Below are positions 38,965 to 49,051 of a stretch of 64,000 bases of DNA, piece after piece. The translations under genes and the position numbers were made by a program. Source of the stretch: an uncultured bacterium (GTDB taxonomy: Bacteria; Verrucomicrobiota; Kiritimatiellia; CAIVKH01). The DNA is taken from the NCBI GenBank assembly GCA_903906425.1, contig CAIVKH010000279.1, positions 1-64,000 on the forward strand, read 5' to 3'. The notes under the pieces are model-generated. The model had not been told where the DNA came from. It ran no database searches and was given only the letters and a program-made list of their open reading frames with translations. The stretch's first letter is position 1. Each line of letters opens with the position of its first letter.

Positions 38965-40217
38965 TTTTGCCGCGTGAACGCTGCGTGGAACTTGTCAGCA
39001 GCGGCAGCGAACTGCTCGACGGCCGCCGGCTCAACACGCACGCGCGCCTCCTCGGCGGCGAACTCGAACGCCTCGGCCTGCGGCTCGTCCGCGATACAAC
39101 CGTTCCCGACGATTCAGCCGCGATGCGCGAAACGATTCTCTCCGCGCTGCAGCGCGTTGATCTGCTTTTCATCACCGGCGGACTCGGACCGACCAGCGAC
39201 GACATCACGCGCGAAGTTGTCGCAGAAATCGCATCGCGAAAAATCGTGATGCACGAGCCGACGCGCGAAAAAAATAACGAATGGCTGAAACGGCGGAACC
39301 GCACGCCGAACGAATCCTTCGACCGCCACGCGCTGATCGTCGAAGGCGCGGCGGTGCTGTCGAACCGCGCCGGACTCGCGCCCGGCGAACGGATCGAGCT
39401 GGACGGTAAGACGATCGTTCTTCTTCCCGGCCCGCCGCACGAATTGCGCGCGATCCTCGATGATCATGTCATTCCGTGGCTCCGCTCGTGCATCGGCGGC
39501 GATCTTCCGCTTTGCCGCTCGTTCCGTTTTTGCGGCACCGGCGAATCCGACATCGCGATGCGACTGGCTTCCGCGGGCTTTTCGGAAGTTGGCCTCGAAG
39601 TCGCCTACTGCGCGCGGCCCGGCGACGTTGAACTCCGCCTCATCGCGTCGCCATCGGCCCGCGAAAAATTTGATCAGGCCATCGCGCTCGTCCGCAAAAT
39701 CTTCCCGTCCGAAATTTATTCGGAGACGGCCGGCGAAGAAATTCCGCTCGAACTGGTAATCGGAAATCTGCTGCGCGAAAAGAAACTCACGCTGGCGACG
39801 GCGGAATCCTGCACCGGCGGATTGATCGGCCATCGCATCACCAACGTCAGCGGCAGTTCCGATTATTTTCGCGGTGGCTGCGTGTCCTACTCGAACAAAA
39901 TCAAAATCGCGCAACTCGGCGTCGCGCCGGAAACGCTCGCGAAATTCGGCGCGGTCAGCGAGGCGGTCGCCCGCGAAATGGCCGAAGGTGTCCGCCGAGT
40001 TTTCGGCGCGGACATCGGCCTGAGCACAACCGGCATCGCCGGGCCGACCGGCGGCACCGCGGAAAAACCCGTCGGCCTCGTCTTCATCGCCGTCGCCGAC
40101 GCGCGCGGCACGGTCGTCCGCGAAATGCGCACCGGCGGCGAACGCGAATACATCAAGACCGTCTCCGCGCAATCCGTATTTGATCTGCTGCGTCGGCGTC
40201 TCTGCGACCTGGCGTAA
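38961..40217 (+). CDS. cinA: CinA-family protein
   Basis: GSELLDGRRLNTH, FITGGLGPTSDDITREV, ATAESCTGGLIGHRITNVSGSSDYFRGG; ATGA overlap with galE. Confidence 0.93.
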
Positions 40218-40219
40218 AT

Positions 40220-40234
40220 TTCCAGTGCTGGAGA
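40220..40234. repeat. Single degenerate palindrome TTCCAGTGCTGGAGA in a 19-bp convergent gap
   Basis: Divergent from consensus; position fits the intergenic pattern. Confidence 0.4.
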
Positions 40235-40236
40235 TT

Positions 40237-41184
40237 CTATTTTCTTCCTTGCTCGGCCGTCAGCGCGACGAACACGTCTTCGAGGCTCGGCGCGATGGGG
40301 CGGATGTCGGCGTGCGAAATGCCGGCGGTTCGCAGGGCTTCGAGCAGCGCGGCGTCAGGCAAATCGGATTGCGCGAGGATGTTCATCGTCTGGCCGAAGA
40401 CGGTTCCGCTGACGACGCCGGGAACGGGGCGAAGCGCCTTCAGGCCGCGCGTGACGTGGTCGCAGATGATTTCGATGCGGCGCGTTCCGGGCAGGTTCAC
40501 CTCGGGCAGTTCCTTCAAATCGTCCGGCACGCCGCAGACGATGAGCTTCGACATGTAGATGTAGCCGACGTGCGAGCAGCGCTCCGCTTCGTCCATGTAG
40601 TGCGTCGTGATGAACAGCGTCATGCCCTGGCTGGAGAAATCGAAAAGCAAATCCCAAAGTTCGCGGCGCGCCACCGGATCAATGCCCGCGGTCGGCTCGT
40701 CGAGAAACAGCACCGGCGGTTTGTGGACCAGCGCGCAGACCATCGCGAGCCGCTGCCGCCAGCCGCCGGAGAGCAGCGCCGCGCGCCGGTCGATGTACGG
40801 CTCGAGATGCGCCAGCGCGACCAGCTCGTCGAAACGCTGTGTGAGTTTCGCGCGTCGCAGGCCGTAGAGCCGGCCGTAAAAAAGCAAATTTTCGCGGACG
40901 GTCAATTCGTCGTAGAGCGAAAACTTTTGCGACATGTAGCCGATGAGTTCCTTCACCGCGTCGGTCTCGCGCGTCACGTCCAGGCCGGCGATCCGCGCCT
41001 CGCCGGAGGTCGGCGCGAGGATGCCGCACAGCATCCGGATGACCGTGGATTTGCCCGAGCCGTTCGGCCCGAGGAATCCGAAAATCGAAGCCTTCGCGAC
41101 GCCGAAGCTCACGCTGTCCACCGCGGTGAACTCGCCGAACTTCCGCGTCAAATCGCGGCACTCGATCATCATCTCCTGGGCCAT
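40237..41184 (-). CDS. ABC transporter ATP-binding protein
   Basis: GPNGSGKSTVIRMLCGI, LSGGWRQRLAMVCALVHKPPVLFLDEPTAGID; start MAQEMM at 41184. Confidence 0.93.
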   Translation of the reverse strand: MAQEMMIECRDLTRKFGEFTAVDSVSFGVAKASIFGFLGPNGSGKSTVIRMLCGILAPTSGEARIAGLDVTRETDAVKELIGYMSQKFSLYDELTVRENLLFYGRLYGLRRAKLTQRFDELVALAHLEPYIDRRAALLSGGWRQRLAMVCALVHKPPVLFLDEPTAGIDPVARRELWDLLFDFSSQGMTLFITTHYMDEAERCSHVGYIYMSKLIVCGVPDDLKELPEVNLPGTRRIEIICDHVTRGLKALRPVPGVVSGTVFGQTMNILAQSDLPDAALLEALRTAGISHADIRPIAPSLEDVFVALTAEQGRK

Positions 41185-41211
41185 GGCCAAAACTCTACCA
41201 CGCGGCGCCGT

Positions 41212-41258
41212 TTCCAATGATTGGAAATTTGCGCTTCCGGACTTTCCAATCATTGGAA
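41212..41258. repeat. Palindrome pair at 41212 and 41244 (32-bp spacing)
   Basis: TTCCAATGATTGGAA; TTCCAATCATTGGAA in a divergent gap. Confidence 0.95.
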
Positions 41259-41321
41259 TTTTTCGGCGTTGTCTTTCCTGCGGGATTCTGTACAAGCGCG
41301 CGATTCATCCGGGAGATTCTC

Positions 41322-41678
41322 ATGCGTAGATTGATTATTGCGATGTTGATTGCAGTGGTGGGATTGACGGTCGAAGCCAAAACGAAACAGGCGGCAAAGC
41401 CCGCGGCGGCGGCGAAAAAGGGTGCCGAGGATTCCGTGGTCACCATCGGCCAGCTCACAAAGGACAGCGGCGGCGGCAAGGACGTTTTCACGCTGGCGAA
41501 GGACGGCGGCGAAAAGATCGTCGTGTCCGAATCCGCGGCGAAACGAATGAGCATCAACCTCAATGACTTTGTCGGCAAGAAGGTCGCGATTGATGGCGCG
41601 TGCGACGCCAAGAAGGGCATCACTTCCATCCGCTTCGTGAAGACCGACGCCGATTACAAAAAGCAGGGCGGAAAATAG
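41322..41678 (+). CDS. Small exported Lys/Ala-rich hypothetical protein
   Basis: MRRLIIAMLIAVVGLTVEA signal; GGGAG RBS. Confidence 0.7.
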   Translation: MRRLIIAMLIAVVGLTVEAKTKQAAKPAAAAKKGAEDSVVTIGQLTKDSGGGKDVFTLAKDGGEKIVVSESAAKRMSINLNDFVGKKVAIDGACDAKKGITSIRFVKTDADYKKQGGK

Positions 41679-41681
41679 TTT

Positions 41682-43322
41682 TTATTTTCGCGCCGGCTTG
41701 GCCGGGCGCGAAAGAATCTGCGCGTCGGCCAGCAGCCGCGGCTTCAAAGTTTCGTACGGCACATCCTGCGCCGCGCATTTCTCATCGAGCGCCATCGCCG
41801 CGGCCGTCGCCGCAGACTGTCCCAGAATCATGAACACCGGCTCCATGCGGATTGAGCCGTAGGCGATGTGCGTCGCGCTCAGGCAGACCGGCACGAGAAG
41901 ATTTTCGCACTCGGATTTTTTCGGGACGATCGCGCGATAGGAAATCGGATACGGCCCCGCGACGTGCTCCTGCACGTTGCCTTCGTTATGGACGAAACCG
42001 TCCGCATCCACGTAGCGCTCGACGTTGTGCGAATCCATTCCGTACGCCGCCAGCCCGACGCTGTCCGGCGCGACTTTCTTTCCGGTACAATGATGTTCCG
42101 TCATCACCACCTCGCCGATCATTCGCCGCGCCTCGCGGACATAAAGCTGCTGCGGCCAGTTTCCGTTGTCGGTGAATTCGTCCTTCGCGAGCCCCCATCG
42201 CGCCATGTTCGTGCGCACGCCCTCCGACACGCGCGGATCGTTCGCGAGAAAATAGAACCAGCCCGCCTCGTAGCTGCGATGCTCCGCGATGATCTTCTCG
42301 CGCGTCGCGTAATCGCCATCGGGATATTCGTAATTCATCCCGATGTTGTCCGTCGAAAACGGCCCGTGATTGTTCGTGTCCGTCTTGCGATTCGGAATGC
42401 GGTCGAATTTTCCGAACACCTGGTTCCAACCTGATTTCAGCAGCCGCAGCATCAGCTCGTACTGTCCCGCGTCATAATTCTTCGGCTTCGCAAACGGCAC
42501 GCGATTTTCCGGCTCGTCCGTCAGACACATGCGAAAGCAATACGCCTGCACGCGCCGGTCAGCGGTCCCGTCCGCGGCGGGCGGCGACATTCCAATTCGC
42601 GGCAGAACTCCGCTGTACGGATCGCCCTCGATCTTGTATGCGCTGATCTTCGGCGGGAACTGATGCCCCTTCGAATGCTTCACCGCCACGCCGTCGAACT
42701 GCTCGCCATATTGCGCGTTGGCCTCGCGCCCGACGGTATACGCCACGCCCGCCTTCGCCATCAAATCGCCCTCGTACGTCGCGTCAATGAACTCGCGCCC
42801 CGCAAAAACTTTCCCCGACTCCGTGCGGAACGAAACGATCCGCGCGCCGTCCTTCGTCACGCCGTCCTTCAAATCCAGCCGTTCCCCGCGCAGCACCTCG
42901 ATTTTATTTTCCGCCACGAGATCCTCGAACACCTGCTCCGCGACGTGCGGCTCAAAAATCCACTGCGTCTCCTCGCCCGGCTCGACGCTCGCGCCTTGCG
43001 CGCCGAAGGGTTTTCGCTTCTCGAATTTCCACGCCGCATCGTCCGCATATTTTTTCCAGACGCGCTTGTAAAAATCTCGACCCAGCCCGCCGATCGCATT
43101 TTTGTTTCCGATGTCCGTGTAGCCCAGCCCGCCGCTCGTCAGCCCGCCGAGATGCTTCTCCGGCGCGACGACGACGACCGACTTCCCCATTTTCTTTGCC
43201 TGCACCGCCGCGATGACGCCCGCCGACGTTCCGCCATAAATCACGATGTCGTTCGTGACCGTCTCGCCGCGCGCGATCATCGCGGCGCAAAATGCTGCCA
43301 GGAAAAAGCCCGTTCGTTTCAT
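41682..43322 (-). CDS. Secreted FAD-dependent oxidoreductase
   Basis: DIVIYGGTSAGVIAAVQAKKMGKSVVVVAPEKHLGGLTSGGLGYTD. Confidence 0.93.
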   Translation of the reverse strand: MKRTGFFLAAFCAAMIARGETVTNDIVIYGGTSAGVIAAVQAKKMGKSVVVVAPEKHLGGLTSGGLGYTDIGNKNAIGGLGRDFYKRVWKKYADDAAWKFEKRKPFGAQGASVEPGEETQWIFEPHVAEQVFEDLVAENKIEVLRGERLDLKDGVTKDGARIVSFRTESGKVFAGREFIDATYEGDLMAKAGVAYTVGREANAQYGEQFDGVAVKHSKGHQFPPKISAYKIEGDPYSGVLPRIGMSPPAADGTADRRVQAYCFRMCLTDEPENRVPFAKPKNYDAGQYELMLRLLKSGWNQVFGKFDRIPNRKTDTNNHGPFSTDNIGMNYEYPDGDYATREKIIAEHRSYEAGWFYFLANDPRVSEGVRTNMARWGLAKDEFTDNGNWPQQLYVREARRMIGEVVMTEHHCTGKKVAPDSVGLAAYGMDSHNVERYVDADGFVHNEGNVQEHVAGPYPISYRAIVPKKSECENLLVPVCLSATHIAYGSIRMEPVFMILGQSAATAAAMALDEKCAAQDVPYETLKPRLLADAQILSRPAKPARK

Positions 43323-43332
43323 GTTTCGATTT

Positions 43333-43411
43333 TTCCAATCATTGGAAGTGTCCGCGATCTAATTTTCCAATCATTGGAAAATTGCTGAGTCAAAATTTCC
43401 AATGATTGGAA
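43333..43411. repeat. Palindrome triplet at 43333, 43365, 43397 (32-bp spacing)
   Basis: TTCCAATCATTGGAA x2, TTCCAATGATTGGAA; first copy is 11 bp from the start codon at 43322. Confidence 0.96.
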
Positions 43412-43458
43412 AAGTGGAGTTTCCGCGGGGAATTTCGCGGACGCGCGGCTAATGCGGA

Positions 43459-44346
43459 TTGATAACAACAACGAAGGAGATCGCTTTGAAAACATTTCGG
43501 ATTATGTGCACGACCGCGGTGGTGATGGCGTTTCAATGGAGCTGCCTCGCGGCGGATGAGCCGGCGCTCGCATCGCGCAATCTTGAGTGGGCGGGCGTCG
43601 TGATTTCAAAAATCGAGAAAGACCTGGGTGATCTTTCTCAAAAGGCGGGCATGACCGGGTCGGACTTCGCATCGGATGCAGTCAAGCACCTGCGCACCAA
43701 GTCCGGTGAGTTGAAAAGCGCGCTGAAGTTCCCCGGGGGAGACGACGACCCGTCAGGCGCGGCGCTGGATTTTTCCAAGATGGTCAATGGGCTGGAGCAA
43801 TCGCTCATGGATCACATGTCCGATATCGACGGGCGCGAGCGCGATTTCACGTCGTTCGCGGCGGACCATTCTGATATCGCCGTTGGTGTTTTCGCGATGA
43901 AGTTTCGCGCAGAGCAGGCTTCCGCGGCCAGCAATCTGATTTGCATGGTCGCGTATGAAATCGGCGAGAAGGAGACGGAGCGGATCAAGGCCGAGGGGGC
44001 CTACAGGATGGATATGCTGGCGACAGGCCAGCTTTTCGACACAATGAACGACGAGGCGGATTTCGTCTCGAACAAGTCGGAGATGGTTGACAGGAACAAG
44101 GAGCGCACCAAGCCCGTTGATTTGTCGCGGCTGGATGAAGCGCGCAAACGTGTCCGCGATGCGATCAAGGCGCGGCAGGATGTCGAACTGGAAGATGCGG
44201 AGCTGGAGATCACGGCCAGCCTCGTGCAGCAGCAGCGCGACCGACTGAACGATAAACGTGGCGAGCTGGACGGACAGGTCAGCGAGGCGCGCGATTCGTT
44301 CAACGAAGTTCACGATGAGCTCAACGACGCCATCGATAACGACTGA
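43459..44346 (+). CDS. Exported coiled-coil hypothetical protein
   Basis: 295-aa ORF; exact start uncertain (TTG near 43486 possible). Confidence 0.65.
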   Translation: MITTTKEIALKTFRIMCTTAVVMAFQWSCLAADEPALASRNLEWAGVVISKIEKDLGDLSQKAGMTGSDFASDAVKHLRTKSGELKSALKFPGGDDDPSGAALDFSKMVNGLEQSLMDHMSDIDGRERDFTSFAADHSDIAVGVFAMKFRAEQASAASNLICMVAYEIGEKETERIKAEGAYRMDMLATGQLFDTMNDEADFVSNKSEMVDRNKERTKPVDLSRLDEARKRVRDAIKARQDVELEDAELEITASLVQQQRDRLNDKRGELDGQVSEARDSFNEVHDELNDAIDND

Positions 44347-44361
44347 TAAGGAGTTCAAATC

Positions 44362-45267
44362 ATGAAGACGTTTTCCTGCCTCTGCATCGCATTTTTGCTA
44401 CCGCTCGCATCGTCGGGCGCGAGTTCATCCACGAATACGGTTGATGTCGATTTCAAGGAGGCTCCGCTGCGCGAAGCGGCCGAGTTCCTGACGGAGAAGG
44501 CGGGGCTGAAACTGCTCGTGGCGGAAAATTATGCCACGATCCCGATCACGTTGAAGATGTCGAAGGCGACACCGGAAGACGTGCTCGCTGCAATCGGCGC
44601 GAGTTTCGCGGGCAGCGGCTCGAACATCGGCTGGAAGGAATCGCCGCTCAGCGACGGGCAGAAGGCCTACGTGGTGGCCGAAATGCCGCCGCCGCCATCG
44701 AAGCCGCTTGCCGACTGCGTGAAGGCCCTCAAGGGTGCGCCGCGCGTGACGATCCAGTTCAAGCAGGCGAAGCTTGCCGAGGTTGTGAAGTATCTGGAGG
44801 TACTGACGGGCAACAGCCTGACGCTCGTTTTCGGCGACGGGACGGCGGATATTCCGATTGATCTGAAGTTGAACGACGTCACGCCGGTTGACGCGCTGCT
44901 TTCGATCAACGAATTGCTGAAGTCGTCCGGCACGACGATGGCGTGGCGCGGCGTTCAACTGCCGTCGGGCCGGATGATTTTCGCATTGCTCGACACACAG
45001 GCTCTGGCACCACCGCAACCGGGAATCTCCGGACCGACCCGTGTTTATTACGTTGGCGATCTCGGTCGCACGCCGGATGCAACACTCGATTCAGTGAACC
45101 AGTTGCTTTCCTCGGCGAATCTGCGCGCCGAGGTCAACATTCACGAAGAGACAAAAATGCTCGTGGTGAAAGGAAACGACGAGGCTCATACGTTCGTGAA
45201 AAATGTGGTAGATGAATTGCGGCGCGGCGCGCAGAAGGCCGCTGCGGAACCTGAAAAGAAACAGTGA
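44362..45267 (+). CDS. Secreted protein with two STN/secretin-like N-domains
   Basis: VDVDFKEAPLREAAEFLTEKAGLKLLV and VTIQFKQAKLAEVVKYLEVLTGNSLTLV pattern. Confidence 0.65.
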   Translation: MKTFSCLCIAFLLPLASSGASSSTNTVDVDFKEAPLREAAEFLTEKAGLKLLVAENYATIPITLKMSKATPEDVLAAIGASFAGSGSNIGWKESPLSDGQKAYVVAEMPPPPSKPLADCVKALKGAPRVTIQFKQAKLAEVVKYLEVLTGNSLTLVFGDGTADIPIDLKLNDVTPVDALLSINELLKSSGTTMAWRGVQLPSGRMIFALLDTQALAPPQPGISGPTRVYYVGDLGRTPDATLDSVNQLLSSANLRAEVNIHEETKMLVVKGNDEAHTFVKNVVDELRRGAQKAAAEPEKKQ

Positions 45268-45878
45268 CGATTGCGCAGACCATAGTTTTCGAAAACGGAA
45301 CGACGGAAGCCATGTCGCAGCATGCATGCGATGCCGCGGCTGGTGCGCGCGAACTTTCAGCCCGCGTCGGCGCGGGCGACGAGGCCGCGTTTCGCGAACT
45401 TTATGATGACTATGCTCCGCGCATCCGCCGTTTCGTTCTCGCCCTTTCGCGCGGCAACGAAACGCACGCCGATGAAATCACGCAGCAGACGTTCCTGACG
45501 GCAGCTCGAAAACTGCGCGCGGTCGAAAGCGAAGCGCACCTGTGGAACTGGCTGGCCCGCGTCGCTCGGCAGCATCTCGGCAAGGCGTGGCGACGGCAAA
45601 ATCGTGAAGGCGAAATACAGCCGCTCGGCGACGAAGCCGAAATTGCGGATGAGCCGGCGACGGAACGCAAACTCGAAACAGCCCTCGAAATCGCGATGCG
45701 ATCGCTCGTTCCCGACGAACAAAATCTGATCCGCCTTTTTTACGATCAACGATTGAGCCAGCAGGAAATGGCCGCGCGCCTCGACACCACGCCGAAAGCC
45801 ATCGCCAACCGGCTCGACCGCATTCGCGAAAAGTTGCGCAAGAAAATTACGGAGGGACTCCGCGATGAAAAATTCTGA
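45264..45878 (+). CDS. ECF-type RNA polymerase sigma factor
   Basis: DDYAPRIRRFVLALSRGNETHADEITQQTFLTAARKL and sigma4-like LSQQEMAARLDTTPKAIANRLDRIREKL. Confidence 0.88.
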   Translation: MTIAQTIVFENGTTEAMSQHACDAAAGARELSARVGAGDEAAFRELYDDYAPRIRRFVLALSRGNETHADEITQQTFLTAARKLRAVESEAHLWNWLARVARQHLGKAWRRQNREGEIQPLGDEAEIADEPATERKLETALEIAMRSLVPDEQNLIRLFYDQRLSQQEMAARLDTTPKAIANRLDRIREKLRKKITEGLRDEKF

Positions 45879-46236
45879 TCGCGATTTGCTCCAGGATCTT
45901 TTCCCCGATTCATCACGCGAGGCAACGCTGCTGCGCGGAGGCCGCGTCATGCGCCGTCGCCGCTTCGTGCATCGCGCCGCCCGCGTCGCGCCATTCATCG
46001 CGGTCATCGCGCTGGCTGGGGCGCTCGTTCTTCGTCACGAACAGCCCGCCCCGCAAAGCGCCGGCATTCCCGCAACCGTTACGAAAAAGTCCCTCACCGA
46101 CGAACAGCTCTTCGCGCTTTTCCCCGGCGTTCCCAAGGCGATCATGACCGTCAACGGCCAGAAGCGCCTGATCTTTCCGCGCCCCGCCGACGCCGTGCGC
46201 TACGTTGGACGCGCGGTGCCTGAAACGCGCACCTGA
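45865..46236 (+). CDS. Small single-TM protein, possible anti-sigma factor
   Basis: 14-bp overlap with the sigma factor gene; TM VAPFIAVIALAGALVL. Confidence 0.6.
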   Translation: MKNSDRDLLQDLFPDSSREATLLRGGRVMRRRRFVHRAARVAPFIAVIALAGALVLRHEQPAPQSAGIPATVTKKSLTDEQLFALFPGVPKAIMTVNGQKRLIFPRPADAVRYVGRAVPETRT

Positions 46237-46242
46237 TGGGCC

Positions 46243-46929
46243 TCAGCCCGTGACGGTCGCGGAGACGGTGTTGCTCCACTGGCCGACCATTTTGTCGTCT
46301 TTGAAATAAATCGCCTTGTATCTCCACACCACGGCCGTGCCGCGCGGGGGCAGCGGGTGCTTGTCGGCGTAGGTGGATCGCGTGCTCATGTCGATCAACA
46401 CGAAACTCCCGTCTCCATAGTCGGCCCAGATTTGCACGCCGGGCAGGCGGCCTTTTTTCCATTTGAGCAGGGGCTGCAGGCCGGGCGACGCGATGACTTC
46501 GATTTTCGGCTGGACGGCGGCGAGATCGAGGGGATGTTTTTTCGGCGCGATGAGGCCGAGGGCCGCGCCGATGTGCGAGGCATAGCCGGACGATACCTTG
46601 ACGCGTTGCGCGAGCTGACCGGCGCGTTTGAAGATGCCGGCGAGGGCCCCGGGCGGCGGAGGTTCGAGTTGAGGCGGCTGCGGGAAGTCGCCGAGCTTGC
46701 CGCCATCGCGCAGCGCGTCGCGCCGGGCGGTCAGCGCCTTGGTGTAGGTCTCGAATGCGGCGCGCGTGCGGCACAGATGGTCGAACACGGCCGCATCGGC
46801 GGCGAGCTGCTCGACGTCGCCGTCGCCCAAGTGCAGTTGCGGGGCGTATTGGGGCAGTTCCGCGGCGAAGTTCTTCAGCCAGACCGCGCGTTCAGGATCG
46901 TGGCGGGGGATGAACCGTACATCAGGCAT
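46243..46929 (-). CDS. Hypothetical protein with C-terminal fibronectin-III-like domain
   Basis: VWRYKAIYFKDDKMVGQWSNTVSATVTG ending. Confidence 0.75.
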   Translation of the reverse strand: MPDVRFIPRHDPERAVWLKNFAAELPQYAPQLHLGDGDVEQLAADAAVFDHLCRTRAAFETYTKALTARRDALRDGGKLGDFPQPPQLEPPPPGALAGIFKRAGQLAQRVKVSSGYASHIGAALGLIAPKKHPLDLAAVQPKIEVIASPGLQPLLKWKKGRLPGVQIWADYGDGSFVLIDMSTRSTYADKHPLPPRGTAVVWRYKAIYFKDDKMVGQWSNTVSATVTG

Positions 46930-46984
46930 GGGTTTTATTCCTTATATGACGTCGCCCGTTCGTCCGAAGGCGGCCCGCAGCGAT

Positions 46985-47320
46985 AAAATCGCGCGTCTGA
47001 ACGTAAAATTGGCATATTTGGGCCATTTCGTGCATTGTAGCTGCCCTTGAGCGGCGGTGCAACATGTAAATGCACCTGCACTGGAAGCCTCCGGAGCGTC
47101 TATGGATCATTTCACACTGGTGCAAAATAAGAATGCACCGTTGCTGAGCGATGCCATACCTGCCATAGGTCGTCCAGCGAAGGTGCTACATAAGAATGCA
47201 CCCTAGATACTGCATTCCGCAGCTGTACGGAAGCATTCATTCGCGGTGCAATTACAGATTGCACCCGCGTAGAGGCTATCCGCACAACGCTTGGAACGTC
47301 CATCCGCAGTCTTTTAAGGC
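46985..47320. repeat. Degenerate 21-bp-period array organised in 63-bp super-units; contains GGTGCA-N9-TGCACC inverted repeats at 47056, 47119, 47182, 47245
   Basis: Manual phasing; four inverted repeats at exact 63-bp steps. Confidence 0.9.
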
Positions 47321-47367
47321 GGCGGCGCGCGCCTCCGCCGTTCCGCGGCGGGCAGCCGGAATTCCGG

Positions 47368-47409
47368 GATGAGCCGCGACCTCTCCGCGATGAGCCGCGA
47401 CCATCGGAC
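47368..47409. repeat. Two adjacent 21-bp units GATGAGCCGCGACC(TCTCCGC/ATCGGAC)
   Basis: Direct read, 14/14 match of unit cores. Confidence 0.75.
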
Positions 47410-47471
47410 GTCGGGGTGGAATCATCCCGCGATGGGGCGCGGCGAGCCGCGCTTCTGCCGCGACCGGCCAG

Positions 47472-47583
47472 TTCCAATGATTGGAAACTCCGGCCGCCCA
47501 AACTTCCAATGATTGGAAAGATCATCGGCCGCCTACTTCCCATGATTGGAAAATGCGCCCGCGAAAGTTTCCAATGATTGGAA
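47472..47583. repeat. Palindrome quadruplet at 47472, 47504, 47537, 47569 (spacings 32, 33, 32)
   Basis: Three exact copies; the third is TTCCCATGATTGGAA. Confidence 0.96.
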
Positions 47584-47671
47584 GCTGCGATGCGGCGGCG
47601 GCGGGCGACGCGGGCGTGGGCGATGAAGTTCGTGCTTGCGCGGCGGGCGGCGCGGGGCGATTTTTGCGCGC

Positions 47672-49021
47672 ATGAAAATCAAGCCGTCAACCCGCCGCCA
47701 GTTCCTCGCTTCCACCGCCACCGCCGGATTCGCGTTTACGTTCCTGCCGCGCCACGTGCTCGGCGCGCCGGACCAGCCGGGGCCGTCGGAGAAACTTAAC
47801 ATCGCCGGCATCGGCATCGGCGGGCAGGGCGGCGGCGTGACGAAGGAGATCGCGGGTTTCCCGAACGCGAACATCGTGGCGCTTTGCGACGTGGACATGA
47901 AGTATGCGGCCAACACGATCAAGCAGTATCCCGGCCGGCCGCTCTACAAGGACTACCGGGTGATGCTCGAGAAGGAGAAGGGCATCGACGCGGTCATCAT
48001 CGGCACGCCCGATCACTGGCACGCGCCGATTTCGCTCGCGGCGATGAAGCTCGGCAAGCATGTGTATTGCGAGAAGCCGCTGACGCACACGATCGAGGAG
48101 GCGCGGCTCTGCGGCAAGGTGGCGGCGGAAATGAAGGTCGTCACGCAGATGGGCAACATGGGCCACGGCGGCGAGGGCATCCGGCTGACGAAGGAATGGA
48201 TTGATGCGGGCCTCATCGGCGCGGTGAAGGAAGCACACGTCTGGTCGGACCGGCCCGGACATTTCTGGGACACGCAGGGCAAGCGCGCGCCGACCGATAC
48301 GCCGCCGGTGCCCGACACGCTCGACTGGAACATGTGGCTCGGCGCCGCCGCGATGCGGCCCTACAACCCGGCGTATTGCCCGCGAAAGTGGCGCGGCTTT
48401 TTCGATTTCGGCTGCGGCGCGCTCGGCGACATGATGGTCCACAACGCCGATCCCGCGTGGTACGCGCTCGATCTCGGCGCGCCCGAGTCCGTCGAGGCGC
48501 AGACCGCTGAAACGAATCCCGACACGTTCCCGCTCTGGTGCATCGTCACGTGGAACTTCCCCGCGAAAGGTTCGCGCGGCCCGGTGAAACTCGTCTGGTA
48601 CGACGGCGGAAAACAGCCGCCGCTGCCGCCCGGCTCCGAGCCGGACCGCAAGCTTGAGGACAACGGAATTTATTTCGTCGGCGAAAAGGGCGTCATCATT
48701 TGCGGCGGCTGGTCCGGCGCGCCGCGGCTCGTTCCCGAAACCGCGATGAAAGATTTCAAGCCCGTGGCCAAGACCATCGAGCGCGGCATCGGCCACCGCA
48801 AGGAATGGGTCAACGCGTGTATCGCCGGAAAACCCGGGGACGCGAAGGCGGGCTTCTGGTATTCCGCGCCCTTCACCGAAGGACTGCTCATCGGCGTGCT
48901 GCCGATCCGCCTCGGAAAGAAAATCGAGTGGGACGCCGCGGCGATGAAGGCGAAGAACGCGCCGGAAGCCGACGCGCTCATTCGCAAAAAATATCGCGAG
49001 GGCTTCGGCCTGCCGGCCTGA
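47672..49021 (+). CDS. Gfo/Idh/MocA-family oxidoreductase with Tat signal
   Basis: TRRQFLASTATAG leader; IAGIGIGGQGGGVTKEIAG, CEKPLTHTIEEARL. Confidence 0.93.
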   Translation: MKIKPSTRRQFLASTATAGFAFTFLPRHVLGAPDQPGPSEKLNIAGIGIGGQGGGVTKEIAGFPNANIVALCDVDMKYAANTIKQYPGRPLYKDYRVMLEKEKGIDAVIIGTPDHWHAPISLAAMKLGKHVYCEKPLTHTIEEARLCGKVAAEMKVVTQMGNMGHGGEGIRLTKEWIDAGLIGAVKEAHVWSDRPGHFWDTQGKRAPTDTPPVPDTLDWNMWLGAAAMRPYNPAYCPRKWRGFFDFGCGALGDMMVHNADPAWYALDLGAPESVEAQTAETNPDTFPLWCIVTWNFPAKGSRGPVKLVWYDGGKQPPLPPGSEPDRKLEDNGIYFVGEKGVIICGGWSGAPRLVPETAMKDFKPVAKTIERGIGHRKEWVNACIAGKPGDAKAGFWYSAPFTEGLLIGVLPIRLGKKIEWDAAAMKAKNAPEADALIRKKYREGFGLPA

Positions 49022-49051
49022 CCATCGCCAGGAGTGGGACCGGATTTCATT

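Noticed and set aside
40237-41184. Complete ABC exporter operon
   Set aside because: Only the ATPase is present; neighbours are cinA and an unrelated small exported protein.
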